A DNA stretch of 40,604 nucleotides from Flavobacteriia bacterium (lineage in GTDB: Bacteria; Bacteroidota; Bacteroidia; Flavobacteriales_D; Crocinitomicaceae), in the NCBI GenBank assembly GCA_947455515.1, contig CANGOF010000013.1, forward strand, positions 1 through 40,604, in the 5' to 3' direction. The notes under the pieces were generated by a model. It was not told the DNA's origin. It worked only from the letters and a program-made list of their open reading frames with translations, and searched no databases. Position 1 is the first letter of the stretch, and every line of letters begins with the position of its first letter. Made by a program: the position numbers and the translations under genes. Shown piece by piece: positions 14,901 through 23,885 of this stretch.

Positions 14901-17900
14901 GAATTTTCTGTAAAACAGAAATTAATAATTGGTCTTTTCGTTTTATTTTTAGTAGGTTATGGAGCTTATGAAGTAACACGATTACCAATAGATGCTGTAC
15001 CTGACATTACCAATAATCAGGTGCAAATTATAACTGCTGCACCTTCTTTAGGAGCAACAGATATTGAACGTTTAGTAACGTTCCCAGTCGAACAAGCAAA
15101 TAGTAATATACACGGATTGATTGAATTGAGAAGCTTTTCTCGATTTGGGTTATCAGTAGTTACTCTTATTTTTGACGATGAAACAGATGTGTATTGGGCA
15201 CGTCAACAAGTACAAGAACGATTACAAAACGTAAGAGATCAAATTCCAGCTGGAGTTGGAAATCCAAGTATGGGTCCAATAACAACCGGTCTTGGGGAAA
15301 TCTATCAATATGTTGTTAAAGCAAAGAAAGGCTACGAAGGAAAATATGATGAAACGGAATTACGCACAATTCAAGATTGGATAGTGCGTCGCGACTTGTT
15401 AAGAGTGGAAGGCATTGCAGACGTAAGTAGCTTTGGTGGAAAATTAAAACAATATGAAATTGCAATAAAACCAGATAAATTAAATGCGTTTGGTGTTACA
15501 ATGGATGATGTCTTTAGTGCCGTTGAAAAAAATAACCAAAACACAGGTGGTGCATATATCGAAAAACAGTCAAGTGTTTTATTTATTCGTACCGAAGGAT
15601 TATTAGGAAATAAATCGGACATTGAAAATATCGCTATAAAAACAACCAAATCAGGGGTTCCTCTATTACTTAAAGATCTTGCAACCGTTGAAATCGGACA
15701 TGCTATCCGCTATGGAGGGATGACATACAATGGTGAAGGAGAAGTTGCTGGAGCTGTTGTAATGATGGTGAAAGGAGGGAATAGTTCTCAAGTGATTAAG
15801 GATGTGAAAGATAAAATCGCGGAAATCCAAAAAACACTTCCGGAAGGGGTTGAAATTGAACCTTTCTTAGACCGTACAAAAATGGTAAACAACGCAATCC
15901 ATACGGTAGAAACAAATCTATTGGAAGGAGCGCTTATCGTAATTTTTATTTTAGTTCTTTTCCTTGGAAACTATAGAGCAGGACTCTTAGTCGCGAGTGT
16001 AATTCCTTTAGCGATGCTTTTCGCGATAATTATGATGAATATATTCGGAGTTAGCGGAAATTTAATGAGCTTAGGTGCATTAGACTTTGGATTAATTATC
16101 GACGGAGCAGTAATTATTGTAGAAGCAACAATGCATCAATTAGAACATAGTAAACGATTTAATAACATGACTCGTTTCAGACAAAATGAAATGGATGGTA
16201 TCGTTAAGGTTAGTGCAGGAAAAATGATGAATAGTGCTGTTTTTGGACAAATTATTATTCTTGTAGTGTACCTACCTATTTTTACCTTAGAAGGCATTGA
16301 AGGTAAAATGTTCAAACCAATGGCTCAAACAGTTGCTTTTGCTTTAATCGGGGCTTTTATTTTGTCATTAACTTACGTGCCAATGATGAGCTCATTGTTG
16401 CTTTCAAAAAAAGTAAAACAAAAACCAAATTTCTCAGATCGTTTATTAGGGCGTGTGGAAAGATTCTACCAAAAGTCTTTGAGAAAAGCATTAGATATGC
16501 CTAAAGCAATTGTAGGAACGGTTATTGGTCTGTTTTTATTAGCAATTTTAGTTCTTACTACATTGGGAGGTGAATTTATACCTGCATTAGAAGAAGGTGA
16601 TTTTGCTGTGGAAACAAGGGTTCTTACAGGGACAAGTTTGAAAGGGTCGATGGAAGCATGTTTGAAAGCGGAAAAAATATTAATCCATAAATTCCCTGAA
16701 GTAATTAAAGTGGTTGGTAAAACAGGTAGTGGAGAAATCCCTACAGATCCAATGCCGATGGAGGCGACCGATTTAATGGTGATTTTGAAAGACAAAAAAG
16801 AGTGGACTTCTGCTAAAACTTTTGACGAATTAGCGTTAAAAATGAAAAAAGAATTAGAGGATGTTCCTGGAGTAACTTTTGGATTTCAATATCCTGTGCA
16901 AATGCGTTTTAATGAGTTAATGACTGGAGCCAGACAAGACGTAGTATGTAAAATTTACGGGGAAAACTTAGATACATTAGCGAAATACGCGAATGAATTA
17001 GGTGGAATTGTTTCTAAAATTCAAGGTGCAGCAGATTTATTTGTTGAACCGGTAACCGGTATGCCACAGATTTTAATTAGTTATAATAGACCTATGCTAT
17101 CACAATACAATCTTACCGTTAATGACCTAAATCGAACCGTCAACACTGCTTTTTCAGGACAGAAAACTGGATTGGTGTACGAAGGAGAAAAACGTTTTGA
17201 TCTTGTCGTACGGATGGAAAAAGAAAATCGTACGGATGTTTCAGACGTACAAAATTTATTGGTTAATACACCTTCGGGTATTCAAATCCCGCTAAGTACT
17301 TTTGCAAAAATAGAAGTTATCGATGGACCAAATCAAATCCAACGTGAAAATACGAAAAGACGAATCGTAGTTGGATTCAATGCAAGAGGCCGAGATGTTC
17401 AAAGTTTAGTAGAAGAATTAAAATCGAAATCGGAAGCAAAAATTAAATTTCCTCCAGGGTATACTATCGAATTTGGAGGTTCATTTAAAAACTTAGAAAA
17501 AGCAAAACAACGACTTTCCATTGCTGTTCCTTTGGCTCTTTTATTAATTTTCTTCTTGTTATATTTTGCTTTTAAATCTGTTAAACAAGGATTATTAATT
17601 TTTTCTGCGATTCCGCTTTCTGCTATTGGTGGTATTTTTGCCTTAGCAATACTGGGACTTCCATTCAGCATTAGTGCAGGAGTTGGATTTATAGCGTTGT
17701 TTGGTGTTGCTGTATTAAATGGTATAGTATTAATTGCTGAATTTAATCGGATTCAAAAAGAAGGAATCACAGACTTAAAAGAAACGGTGTTAATGGGAAC
17801 CAAAATTCGTATGCGACCTGTATTGATGACTGCCTTTGTTGCTTCCTTAGGTTTTCTTCCTATGGCAATGAGTCACGGTGCTGGTGCAGAAGTTCAACGA

Positions 17901-19217
17901 CCTCTTGCTTCGGTAGTAATTGGTGGCCTTTTATTAGCAACTTTCTTAACGTTATTTGTTTTACCAATCCTTTATATTTTGTTTACCAAAACTTCTAAAA
18001 AAAGTATTGCTTCTAAAAATTTGGCTACCATACTTGTGATTGTTCTAATGGCCAATTTTGGAAATGCACAACAGACAATAGGCTATAAAGCCGCCCTTGA
18101 TAGTGCAATTGTTAATAATTTGAATTATAAAAACGAAAAATTAAAAGTTGAATACCAAAAACAATTAACTCAAACGGCTTTAGCACTAACTCCAACGGAT
18201 GTAAATTATGAGTTCGGAAGATTAAACAGTAGGTATCTTGATAATAGATTATCCATCAAACAAGCAATTGATTTCCCTTTGGTGTATGCACGTAAAAAGC
18301 AAGTTTTTAAAGAAGATTGGAACAAAGCAGGTTTTCAATCTGAACTAAAATTGAAAGAGTTGAAAAATCAAGTAGGTATCTCCTATTATTCTTTAATTGT
18401 ATTGGCGGAAAAACACAAATTATTGTTAGTGATTGATAGTGTATATAGTGAATACTTACAGAAAGCAGAATTACGAATCCGAACCGGAGAAACGAATATT
18501 TTAGAGAAAACAACCATTGAAAATCAGCGTATACAAATTGGTAATCAACTAAAACAATTAACAAATGTGATATGGATAGAACAATTGCATTTTCAATTCT
18601 TGTTAAATACTAAGAATAAATATTTACCAGTTAATTCTGAAAGCAAAATTCTACTTACAAATAAGTTTGACAAAACAATGATTGGATTGCATCCAAGTAT
18701 TAAAATATTAGAAACCGATGTCCATAAAGCAATCGCACAATTGAAATTAGAAAAATCTAAATTGATTCCTTCCATTAATTTGGGAGTAGTATCGGGTACA
18801 ATGTATGGGTATGGCGCGGACAATTACTTTTACAACCACACTTCACGCTTTACTGCAGGACAAATAGGTCTTTTAATTCCTGTTTTTTCAAAACAAGGAA
18901 AACAAGTAAAATTAGCGACGTTAAACAGTCAAATTGTCCAAAACACCGCGCTTTCAGAAAGATTACGAATTCAAAATGAGTTCGAAGGTTTATTAAAGCA
19001 ATACGAAACACAAAATCAAATTATTGCCGAATTAGAAAATAAAGCCTTACCAAATGCGAAATTAATTTTTGAAACAGCTCAAAAACAATTTGTGAATGGT
19101 GAAATTGACTACTTAGAATGGGCAATATTAATTAATCAAAGTATATCCATTCAAAGTGATTACCAAGACGCCTTGATGAAATACAACGAATTAGCAATAC
19201 TTATCAGTAACCTGTAG
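14883..19217 (+). CDS. CusA/CzcA-type heavy-metal RND efflux pump fused to a TolC-family outer-membrane channel
   Basis: 1444 residues. Residues 1-1038 are a complete HME-RND transporter: N-terminal helix, RLPIDAVPDITNNQVQI near 30-46 (classic HME signature), helices 2-6 with GALDFGLIIDGAVIIVEA (the proton-relay Asp region), a second periplasmic loop, and closing helices ending FVLPILYILFT. From about 1045 a new hydrophobic stretch ending FGNAQQ looks like a signal peptide, and residues 1061-1444 form a TolC/CusC-like channel with long coiled-coil helices. Thus inner-membrane pump and outer-membrane duct are encoded in one chain. It exports a divalent or Cu(I)/Ag(I) ion; specificity cannot be read. 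The adaptor gene follows after 68 nt. Such fusions are known in Bacteroidota. Confidence 0.92.
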   Translation: MLNKIIEFSVKQKLIIGLFVLFLVGYGAYEVTRLPIDAVPDITNNQVQIITAAPSLGATDIERLVTFPVEQANSNIHGLIELRSFSRFGLSVVTLIFDDETDVYWARQQVQERLQNVRDQIPAGVGNPSMGPITTGLGEIYQYVVKAKKGYEGKYDETELRTIQDWIVRRDLLRVEGIADVSSFGGKLKQYEIAIKPDKLNAFGVTMDDVFSAVEKNNQNTGGAYIEKQSSVLFIRTEGLLGNKSDIENIAIKTTKSGVPLLLKDLATVEIGHAIRYGGMTYNGEGEVAGAVVMMVKGGNSSQVIKDVKDKIAEIQKTLPEGVEIEPFLDRTKMVNNAIHTVETNLLEGALIVIFILVLFLGNYRAGLLVASVIPLAMLFAIIMMNIFGVSGNLMSLGALDFGLIIDGAVIIVEATMHQLEHSKRFNNMTRFRQNEMDGIVKVSAGKMMNSAVFGQIIILVVYLPIFTLEGIEGKMFKPMAQTVAFALIGAFILSLTYVPMMSSLLLSKKVKQKPNFSDRLLGRVERFYQKSLRKALDMPKAIVGTVIGLFLLAILVLTTLGGEFIPALEEGDFAVETRVLTGTSLKGSMEACLKAEKILIHKFPEVIKVVGKTGSGEIPTDPMPMEATDLMVILKDKKEWTSAKTFDELALKMKKELEDVPGVTFGFQYPVQMRFNELMTGARQDVVCKIYGENLDTLAKYANELGGIVSKIQGAADLFVEPVTGMPQILISYNRPMLSQYNLTVNDLNRTVNTAFSGQKTGLVYEGEKRFDLVVRMEKENRTDVSDVQNLLVNTPSGIQIPLSTFAKIEVIDGPNQIQRENTKRRIVVGFNARGRDVQSLVEELKSKSEAKIKFPPGYTIEFGGSFKNLEKAKQRLSIAVPLALLLIFFLLYFAFKSVKQGLLIFSAIPLSAIGGIFALAILGLPFSISAGVGFIALFGVAVLNGIVLIAEFNRIQKEGITDLKETVLMGTKIRMRPVLMTAFVASLGFLPMAMSHGAGAEVQRPLASVVIGGLLLATFLTLFVLPILYILFTKTSKKSIASKNLATILVIVLMANFGNAQQTIGYKAALDSAIVNNLNYKNEKLKVEYQKQLTQTALALTPTDVNYEFGRLNSRYLDNRLSIKQAIDFPLVYARKKQVFKEDWNKAGFQSELKLKELKNQVGISYYSLIVLAEKHKLLLVIDSVYSEYLQKAELRIRTGETNILEKTTIENQRIQIGNQLKQLTNVIWIEQLHFQFLLNTKNKYLPVNSESKILLTNKFDKTMIGLHPSIKILETDVHKAIAQLKLEKSKLIPSINLGVVSGTMYGYGADNYFYNHTSRFTAGQIGLLIPVFSKQGKQVKLATLNSQIVQNTALSERLRIQNEFEGLLKQYETQNQIIAELENKALPNAKLIFETAQKQFVNGEIDYLEWAILINQSISIQSDYQDALMKYNELAILISNL

Positions 19218-19246
19218 ATCCGAGATGTATCGCAACAAAAAAGTAA

Positions 19247-19267
19247 AGATGTTCTATTAGAACATCT
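19247..19267 (+). repeat. Hairpin related to the double-hairpin family (before the efflux adaptor)
   Basis: AGATGTTCT (19247-19255) pairs with AGAACATCT (19259-19267), loop ATT, preceded by GTAA as in copies 1 and 2. Compared with the GGATGTTGC/GCAACATCC form, three base pairs differ on both arms together. The second stem is degenerate (ATTTAATAAAAC). The ATG is at 19286. Confidence 0.65.
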
Positions 19268-19285
19268 CCATTTAATAAAACAAAC

Positions 19286-20416
19286 ATGAAAAATATAATC
19301 CTTTCCATTACCATCTTATCCATCATAGGATGCGGACAAAAAGAAGAGAAAAAAACAGTTGAAACAACATCTAAATCTGTTGAAAGTTCCATTGTTAGAT
19401 TAACACGAGCGCAAATATCAAACGCTGAAATTCAAACTAATAGTCTTGTTAAAAAAGAAATTTCATCCGTACTAAAATTGAATGGAAAAATAGATGTCCC
19501 ACCTCAGAATTTAATTTCTATCAGTGTTCCTATGGGAGGATATTTGAAATCTACAGAACTACTTCCAGGTAGAATGGTTCGTAAAGGCCAAGTATTAGCC
19601 ATTTTAGAGGATCAGCAGTATGTAAAAATGCAACAAGATTATCTACTTGCAAAAGTAAAATTGAAAGTAGTTGAAGGGGAATATGTAAGACAACGAGAAT
19701 TAAACGCAAGTAAAGCTTCCAGTGATAAAATTTTACAATTAGCAGAAGGTGAATATCGAAACGCGAAAATAAATTTGAAAGCTTTAGAGGAGAATCTTGA
19801 GTTAATTGGGATTAATCCCGCAAGGCTGGATGAAAGTAAGATCTCAAAAAAAATAACCATAACCTCTCCAATTAATGGCTATGTCTCTAAAGTAAACGCA
19901 AATATTGGAAAGTATTTAACCCCAAGTGAAGTTTTATTTGAATTAGTAAATGTAGCTGATATCCATTTGAATATTGCTGTATTTGAGAAGGACCTTTCAT
20001 CATTAGCAATCGGTCAAAAAGTAATCACTTACAACAATAGTCAACCCGATAAAAAATACGAAACCGAAATTATTTTAATTGGTCATTCGTTATCTGTAGA
20101 CAAAAACACAGAAGTTCATTGCCATTTCAAAAAATACGATAAAAATTTAGTGCCAGGAATGTATATGAACGCTGAAATTGAACTAAAAAACAAAATGGCT
20201 CAAACTATTACAGAAAACGCAATTCTCCGATATGGTAACAAAGATTATGTTTTTGTATCGTTAACAAAAAATAAATTCGAAATGATTCCGGTAATAATTG
20301 GTGCTAAGGAAAATGGCGCTGTTGAAATTGTAAACTTTGAAGATTTGAAAGGGCAATCCATTGTAATAAATGGCGCTTATTCTCTTTTAATGAAATTAAA
20401 AAACACCGAAGAATAG
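19286..20416 (+). CDS. Efflux RND periplasmic adaptor (CusB/CzcB-like membrane fusion lipoprotein)
   Basis: 376 residues. The lipobox IIGC puts the acylated Cys at 16, so the protein is membrane-anchored in the periplasm. A charged linker, then a biotinyl-lipoyl-like half (SVPMGGYLKSTELLPGRMVRKGQVLAILED), a coiled-coil hairpin (residues ~115-175), the second lipoyl half (TITSPINGYVSKVNANIGKYLTP) and beta-barrel/membrane-proximal domains follow. It links the RND pump to the channel of the preceding fusion protein. No His-rich or CzcB-specific zinc domain is visible, so the ion is unknown. It is the last gene of the metal efflux operon. Confidence 0.93.
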   Translation: MKNIILSITILSIIGCGQKEEKKTVETTSKSVESSIVRLTRAQISNAEIQTNSLVKKEISSVLKLNGKIDVPPQNLISISVPMGGYLKSTELLPGRMVRKGQVLAILEDQQYVKMQQDYLLAKVKLKVVEGEYVRQRELNASKASSDKILQLAEGEYRNAKINLKALEENLELIGINPARLDESKISKKITITSPINGYVSKVNANIGKYLTPSEVLFELVNVADIHLNIAVFEKDLSSLAIGQKVITYNNSQPDKKYETEIILIGHSLSVDKNTEVHCHFKKYDKNLVPGMYMNAEIELKNKMAQTITENAILRYGNKDYVFVSLTKNKFEMIPVIIGAKENGAVEIVNFEDLKGQSIVINGAYSLLMKLKNTEE

Positions 20417-20450
20417 GCGGGAATTTCGCCCAAATTATTTTACGATTATA

Positions 20451-20483
20451 AAATAGGCTGTCCTTTTGAGACAGCCTATTTTA
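20451..20483. terminator. Bidirectional terminator between the efflux operon and the AIM24 cluster
   Basis: A perfect 12-bp stem AAATAGGCTGTC (20451-20462) / GACAGCCTATTT (20470-20481) with a 7-nt loop, with T/A runs on both sides. It serves the convergent genes. The reverse complement is nearly the same as the hairpin at 40456-40486, including the loop. Confidence 0.85.
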
Positions 20484-21167
20484 TTAATTATTTTTCTTAG
20501 GTCTAAATGGATGAATCCAACTGACAAAAGGAGAGATTTTTCGTGTTTGAATCCAAACCTTCCCTTGTCCGGTAAACTTACACACTAAACCTTCTCCAGA
20601 AAAGAATAGTGATTTATAACCTCCTACTGATTTCACACTATATTCCAAACCTTCGGTAAATGCAACAACATGGCTTGTATCCACAACGTATCCATCCGTG
20701 ACATCTATCTCAATAATTCCCCCATAAGAATTAAACCATAAATCTCCTGTGCCTGAACAACGAATCAAGAAAAAGCTTTCTCCAGAGAAAAAACCTTTCG
20801 TTAATCCTTGCCATTTACTTTCAACTTTAATGCTTTCATCGGAAGCTAAAAAAGAAGTGTTTTGAAGATAAATCGTTTCGTTTTCCAAATAAACATGTTT
20901 AATATCTCCAGGACAAGCAGGTGCGATTTGTATTTGTCCACTCCCATTTTGTGCAGTAAATTCATTGATAAATAGTGATTCACCGGATAAAAACCTCGAA
21001 AACCCACCTTTTAGTTTAGTTTTCATTACCAAATTGGTGTCCATGGAAGCCATTGCTGCGGCTTCTACTTTGATTTTTTTATTGGACGGAAGGTTAACCG
21101 TTAAAAACCCAAAATCAGGATTACACTCCAGAGAAAAATCCATTCCTTTTATTACAGTATTTTCCAT
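20484..21167 (-). CDS. AIM24 family protein, paralogue 3
   Basis: 227 residues, beta-rich, TIGR00266/AIM24 fold. Repeated family patterns are visible: GGFSRFLSGESLFINEF, CPGDIKHVYLENE, FLASDESIKVE, LIRCSGTGDLWFNSYGGI, IDVTDGYVVDTSHVVAFTEGLEYSV, FFSGEGLVCKFTGQGKVWIQTR. The yeast namesake is a mitochondrial inner-membrane protein; the role in bacteria is not known. It is last of a four-gene minus-strand operon (M48 protease and three AIM24 copies). It starts 1 nt after the stop of the previous copy and ends against the bidirectional terminator. Confidence 0.88.
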   Translation of the reverse strand: MENTVIKGMDFSLECNPDFGFLTVNLPSNKKIKVEAAAMASMDTNLVMKTKLKGGFSRFLSGESLFINEFTAQNGSGQIQIAPACPGDIKHVYLENETIYLQNTSFLASDESIKVESKWQGLTKGFFSGESFFLIRCSGTGDLWFNSYGGIIEIDVTDGYVVDTSHVVAFTEGLEYSVKSVGGYKSLFFSGEGLVCKFTGQGKVWIQTRKISPFVSWIHPFRPKKNN

Positions 21168-21168
21168 A

Positions 21169-21879
21169 TTATTTTCTTGGTTTTAGTTTAGAACCTAATG
21201 ATGTTCCAAATGAAGATGCATTATGTGACTGAACCCAAACAGTTCCTTTTCCTTTAAATTTACAAACCAACCCTTCTCCTCCAAGGACGGAACTTAACCA
21301 ACTTTTGCCGGCTTTTGTAAGGGTGAAATTTAAACTTTCTTCAAAAGCAACGATATGTCCTGTGTCAACGATATGTTCACCATCAATTTGTATTGGATAA
21401 ATCGCCCCAAATGAATTGATGATTAACTTTCCATGTCCTTTTGCCTTGATCCAAAATAAACTTTCTTTTGAAATTAAATTTTTAAATCCTTGCCAAGTCA
21501 AATCAATTTCAATATTCGTTTCTGATGCCACAAAAGAACCTCCTTGTATAATTAATGAATCTCCATGTAGCGTGTGAACAAGCATGTCTCCAGCATGAGT
21601 CGCTCCAAGCCAAACGGTACCTACTTCATTCGTGGTTGAATAATGATTTAAAAAGAAATTTTCTCCAGCAATCATCCTTTTTAACCCACGAATAATTCCT
21701 CCTGATTTTTTAGTATGCGTGGTAGTTTTTAATTGTATATTAGAACTCATTGCAATCATACTACCACCTTCGGCAATTAATGTACTCCCTGGTTGCATCT
21801 TAATTTCTGCTGCGGTTGCACCAGGTTGTAAAGTCAATTTTATATCAATAGCCTCTTTTTTTGTTTCGAATACTTCCAT
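21169..21879 (-). CDS. AIM24 family protein, paralogue 2
   Basis: 236 residues with the same architecture as its neighbours: AEGGSMIAMSSNI, GGIIRGLKRMIAGENFFLNHY, HAGDMLVHTLHGDSL, FVASETNIEIDLTWQG, IKAKGHGKLIINSFGAI, EHIVDTGHIVAFEESLNF, GGEGLVCKFKGKGTVWVQS. The C-terminal tail (about ten residues, basic) is longer than in the first copy. The three copies are clearly diverged, so the duplication is old. There is a 1-nt gap to each neighbouring AIM24 gene, implying translational coupling. No signal peptide or membrane helix is present. Confidence 0.88.
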   Translation of the reverse strand: MEVFETKKEAIDIKLTLQPGATAAEIKMQPGSTLIAEGGSMIAMSSNIQLKTTTHTKKSGGIIRGLKRMIAGENFFLNHYSTTNEVGTVWLGATHAGDMLVHTLHGDSLIIQGGSFVASETNIEIDLTWQGFKNLISKESLFWIKAKGHGKLIINSFGAIYPIQIDGEHIVDTGHIVAFEESLNFTLTKAGKSWLSSVLGGEGLVCKFKGKGTVWVQSHNASSFGTSLGSKLKPRK

Positions 21880-21880
21880 A

Positions 21881-22540
21881 TTATAAATGTTTATTTACCC
21901 AAGATGCTAATCCTGAAATATTCCTTGTTTGAATAAATATTTTACCACTTCCTACAACTTTAGTTACAAAACCTTCGCCACTTGTTATACTTCCAATAAT
22001 TCCATTGGATAATTGTGCTTTAAGTTTCATAGATGGTTCATATGCCAATAAATGTCCTGAATCAACAATGTATTCCCCATTGATTTCTTTTTCAACAATA
22101 CCTCCATAGGCACCAAAATACACGTTTCCATGACCAGAAACAATCAACTTAAAGAACCCTTCACGTCCAATGATTGAACCTATTCCTGCAAATTTAACTC
22201 CTAACTTAATTGTTGGATCGGATGCAATGTAAGCCCCTCTTTCAATACAATAAGATTCTCCATGTAATGTTTTACACGTAATGTCTCCTGGTGTAGGTTG
22301 AGATAACGTTAATTCAAGTGCTTTTTGCGTGTTATTTGTAAAGTGATTCACAAACAAACTTTCACCTCCTAAAAATTTCTTAATTAACCCCCTAAAAAGT
22401 CCTCCATTAAATTTTGCATTCATGTCTAATTCGGAAGACATGGTTGCCATCGCATCTGATTCTGCTATAAAAGTTTCACCCGGTTGTATGGTGACTTTTA
22501 AATAAGCGAAAACCGGTTTTGCTTCGATTGATACATCCAT
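21881..22540 (-). CDS. AIM24 family protein, paralogue 1
   Basis: 219 residues, first of the three AIM24 paralogues after the protease gene. Characteristic segments: FIAESDAMATMSSEL, GGLFRGLIKKFLGGESLFVNHF, TPGDITCKTLHGESYCIE, YIASDPTIKLGVKF, LIVSGHGNVYFGAYGGI, EYIVDSGHLLAYEPSM, TSGEGFVTKVVGSGKIFIQTRNIS. It starts 5 nt after the M48 stop codon. Cytoplasmic location is inferred from the lack of a signal peptide. The constant pairing of AIM24-type genes with an M48 protease in one transcript suggests a shared membrane-quality or envelope role, not proven here. Confidence 0.88.
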   Translation of the reverse strand: MDVSIEAKPVFAYLKVTIQPGETFIAESDAMATMSSELDMNAKFNGGLFRGLIKKFLGGESLFVNHFTNNTQKALELTLSQPTPGDITCKTLHGESYCIERGAYIASDPTIKLGVKFAGIGSIIGREGFFKLIVSGHGNVYFGAYGGIVEKEINGEYIVDSGHLLAYEPSMKLKAQLSNGIIGSITSGEGFVTKVVGSGKIFIQTRNISGLASWVNKHL

Positions 22541-22545
22541 AAATT

Positions 22546-23667
22546 TTATTTTGTTAATGTTGCACGCTTTACTAATAGTTTAAATGCATTGTAATCCATG
22601 TTAATTTTTTGAAAACTAACATTTGTTTTTTTATTCTTCAATTTATTAATACGTTCTTCTGTATCAGGGTGAGTGGATAAAAAAGACATGATTTTTTTGT
22701 TTTTTAAACTTAGTTTAACTTTCTCTTCTTTTTGTAGGGTTTCGAAAAATGAAATCAGTCCTTCTGGATTAACACGTGATTTTACCAAGTAATTCCAACC
22801 TGTTTCATCAGCCTCTAATTCAAATTCCCTACTACTGGAAAGTGAGGCTAATTCACCTCCTATATTTGCGAATGTACCTGCAAGCGCACTTACATCACCA
22901 ACTAAAGTAGAAATAACCGTAAACAATCCAATATTATTGATTACTCCACGCAAATGATGCCTCCTTGTTACGTGAGCCAATTCATGACTTAATACACCTA
23001 AAACTTCTTCCCAAGAATTTGCTTTCTCAATTAATCCACTTTGAATAATTACTTTTCCTCCAGGCAAAGCAAAGGCATTTATACTTGGTTCTTTTATAAA
23101 ATATAAATCTATTTTTATGTGTTCTTTTTCAATTGTCGAAAGTAATTTGTTAGAAGCTAATCGAAATTGCTGTTCTATGCTATCGTTTTTCAACACTATA
23201 TAGTCGCTCGTCAAAGTAGTAAACAAATGATCTCCAGCGCTTTTTTCCCAACTTCGCGGAACTTGGTTTGCTAATTTTTCAATAAAATAATTTTTAGAAA
23301 AATACAAACTTGCAATACCTCCTAAAACAATGAAAATTATAGAAAACAATACGATTCTTGTTTTATTTTTTTGATTGTTACATTTTTTAATATCCTCTTT
23401 TAATTCATTGAAATTTTGAAATATTGGATTTTTAAGAATCGATTTGTCAGATGTATATAATGTTAATGTATCGTGTTTTTTATTTTTTAGGAATACAAGA
23501 CTCTGGTTCGAACCTCCTAATTCAATTTGTAAATCAGAATAATTAATTGAATATTTATAGGTGTCCTGTTGAAAGGTTAATTGTAAATCTTCTAAAATTA
23601 TTTCACCAGAAAGGCGACCATTTGCTAAATTAGAATGTAGTATGATTCCTAAATATTGTTGCTTCAA
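22546..23667 (-). CDS. M48 family membrane metalloprotease
   Basis: 373 residues. The N-terminal ~100-residue beta-rich domain (seen in M48 proteins with such an extension) is followed by one membrane helix (IVLFSIIFIVLGGIASLYF, residues ~105-123) and the protease domain, with the zinc motif HELAH near residue 225 and the third-ligand motif ELEADETGW further on. Catalysis is probably periplasmic. The start codon is TTG (23667) with AAGGA just 3 nt upstream; no earlier or nearby ATG gives the full N-terminal domain. First gene of the AIM24 operon. Confidence 0.88.
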   Translation of the reverse strand: MKQQYLGIILHSNLANGRLSGEIILEDLQLTFQQDTYKYSINYSDLQIELGGSNQSLVFLKNKKHDTLTLYTSDKSILKNPIFQNFNELKEDIKKCNNQKNKTRIVLFSIIFIVLGGIASLYFSKNYFIEKLANQVPRSWEKSAGDHLFTTLTSDYIVLKNDSIEQQFRLASNKLLSTIEKEHIKIDLYFIKEPSINAFALPGGKVIIQSGLIEKANSWEEVLGVLSHELAHVTRRHHLRGVINNIGLFTVISTLVGDVSALAGTFANIGGELASLSSSREFELEADETGWNYLVKSRVNPEGLISFFETLQKEEKVKLSLKNKKIMSFLSTHPDTEERINKLKNKKTNVSFQKINMDYNAFKLLVKRATLTK

Positions 23668-23754
23668 TGTTCCTTTATTTATATTAGTGATTAAATTTAA
23701 AGATTATTTTTAATCGGGCAATATAAATGATATTCAAATATTTGGATGTTACAT

Positions 23755-23880
23755 TCATCATCAAAACCAGACTTCTCCTTATTCAAACGATCGACTTCTA
23801 TTTTACGTTTTATTAAATATAAAACTCTCTCAATGGTTTCATACTCTTAATCTGGAATCAAATTAGTTGCAGAAATATTT
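23755..23880 (-). pseudogene. Decayed 3' fragment of a paralogue of the thioredoxin-like gene at 25068
   Basis: Bases 23758-23798 are identical over 41 nt to 25087-25127, the C-terminal coding part of the thioredoxin-like gene, and similarity continues with point changes to about 23878. Translated on the minus strand in the matching frame it reads IPD-stop-EYETIERVLYLIKRKIEVDR, versus IPDGEYETVEKVFYTIKRKIEVDR in the intact gene. One Gly codon has become TAA (23847-23849). The VWA gene ends immediately upstream in the same frame. This is a remnant, not a functional gene. Confidence 0.85.
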
Positions 23881-23885
23881 ACGCC

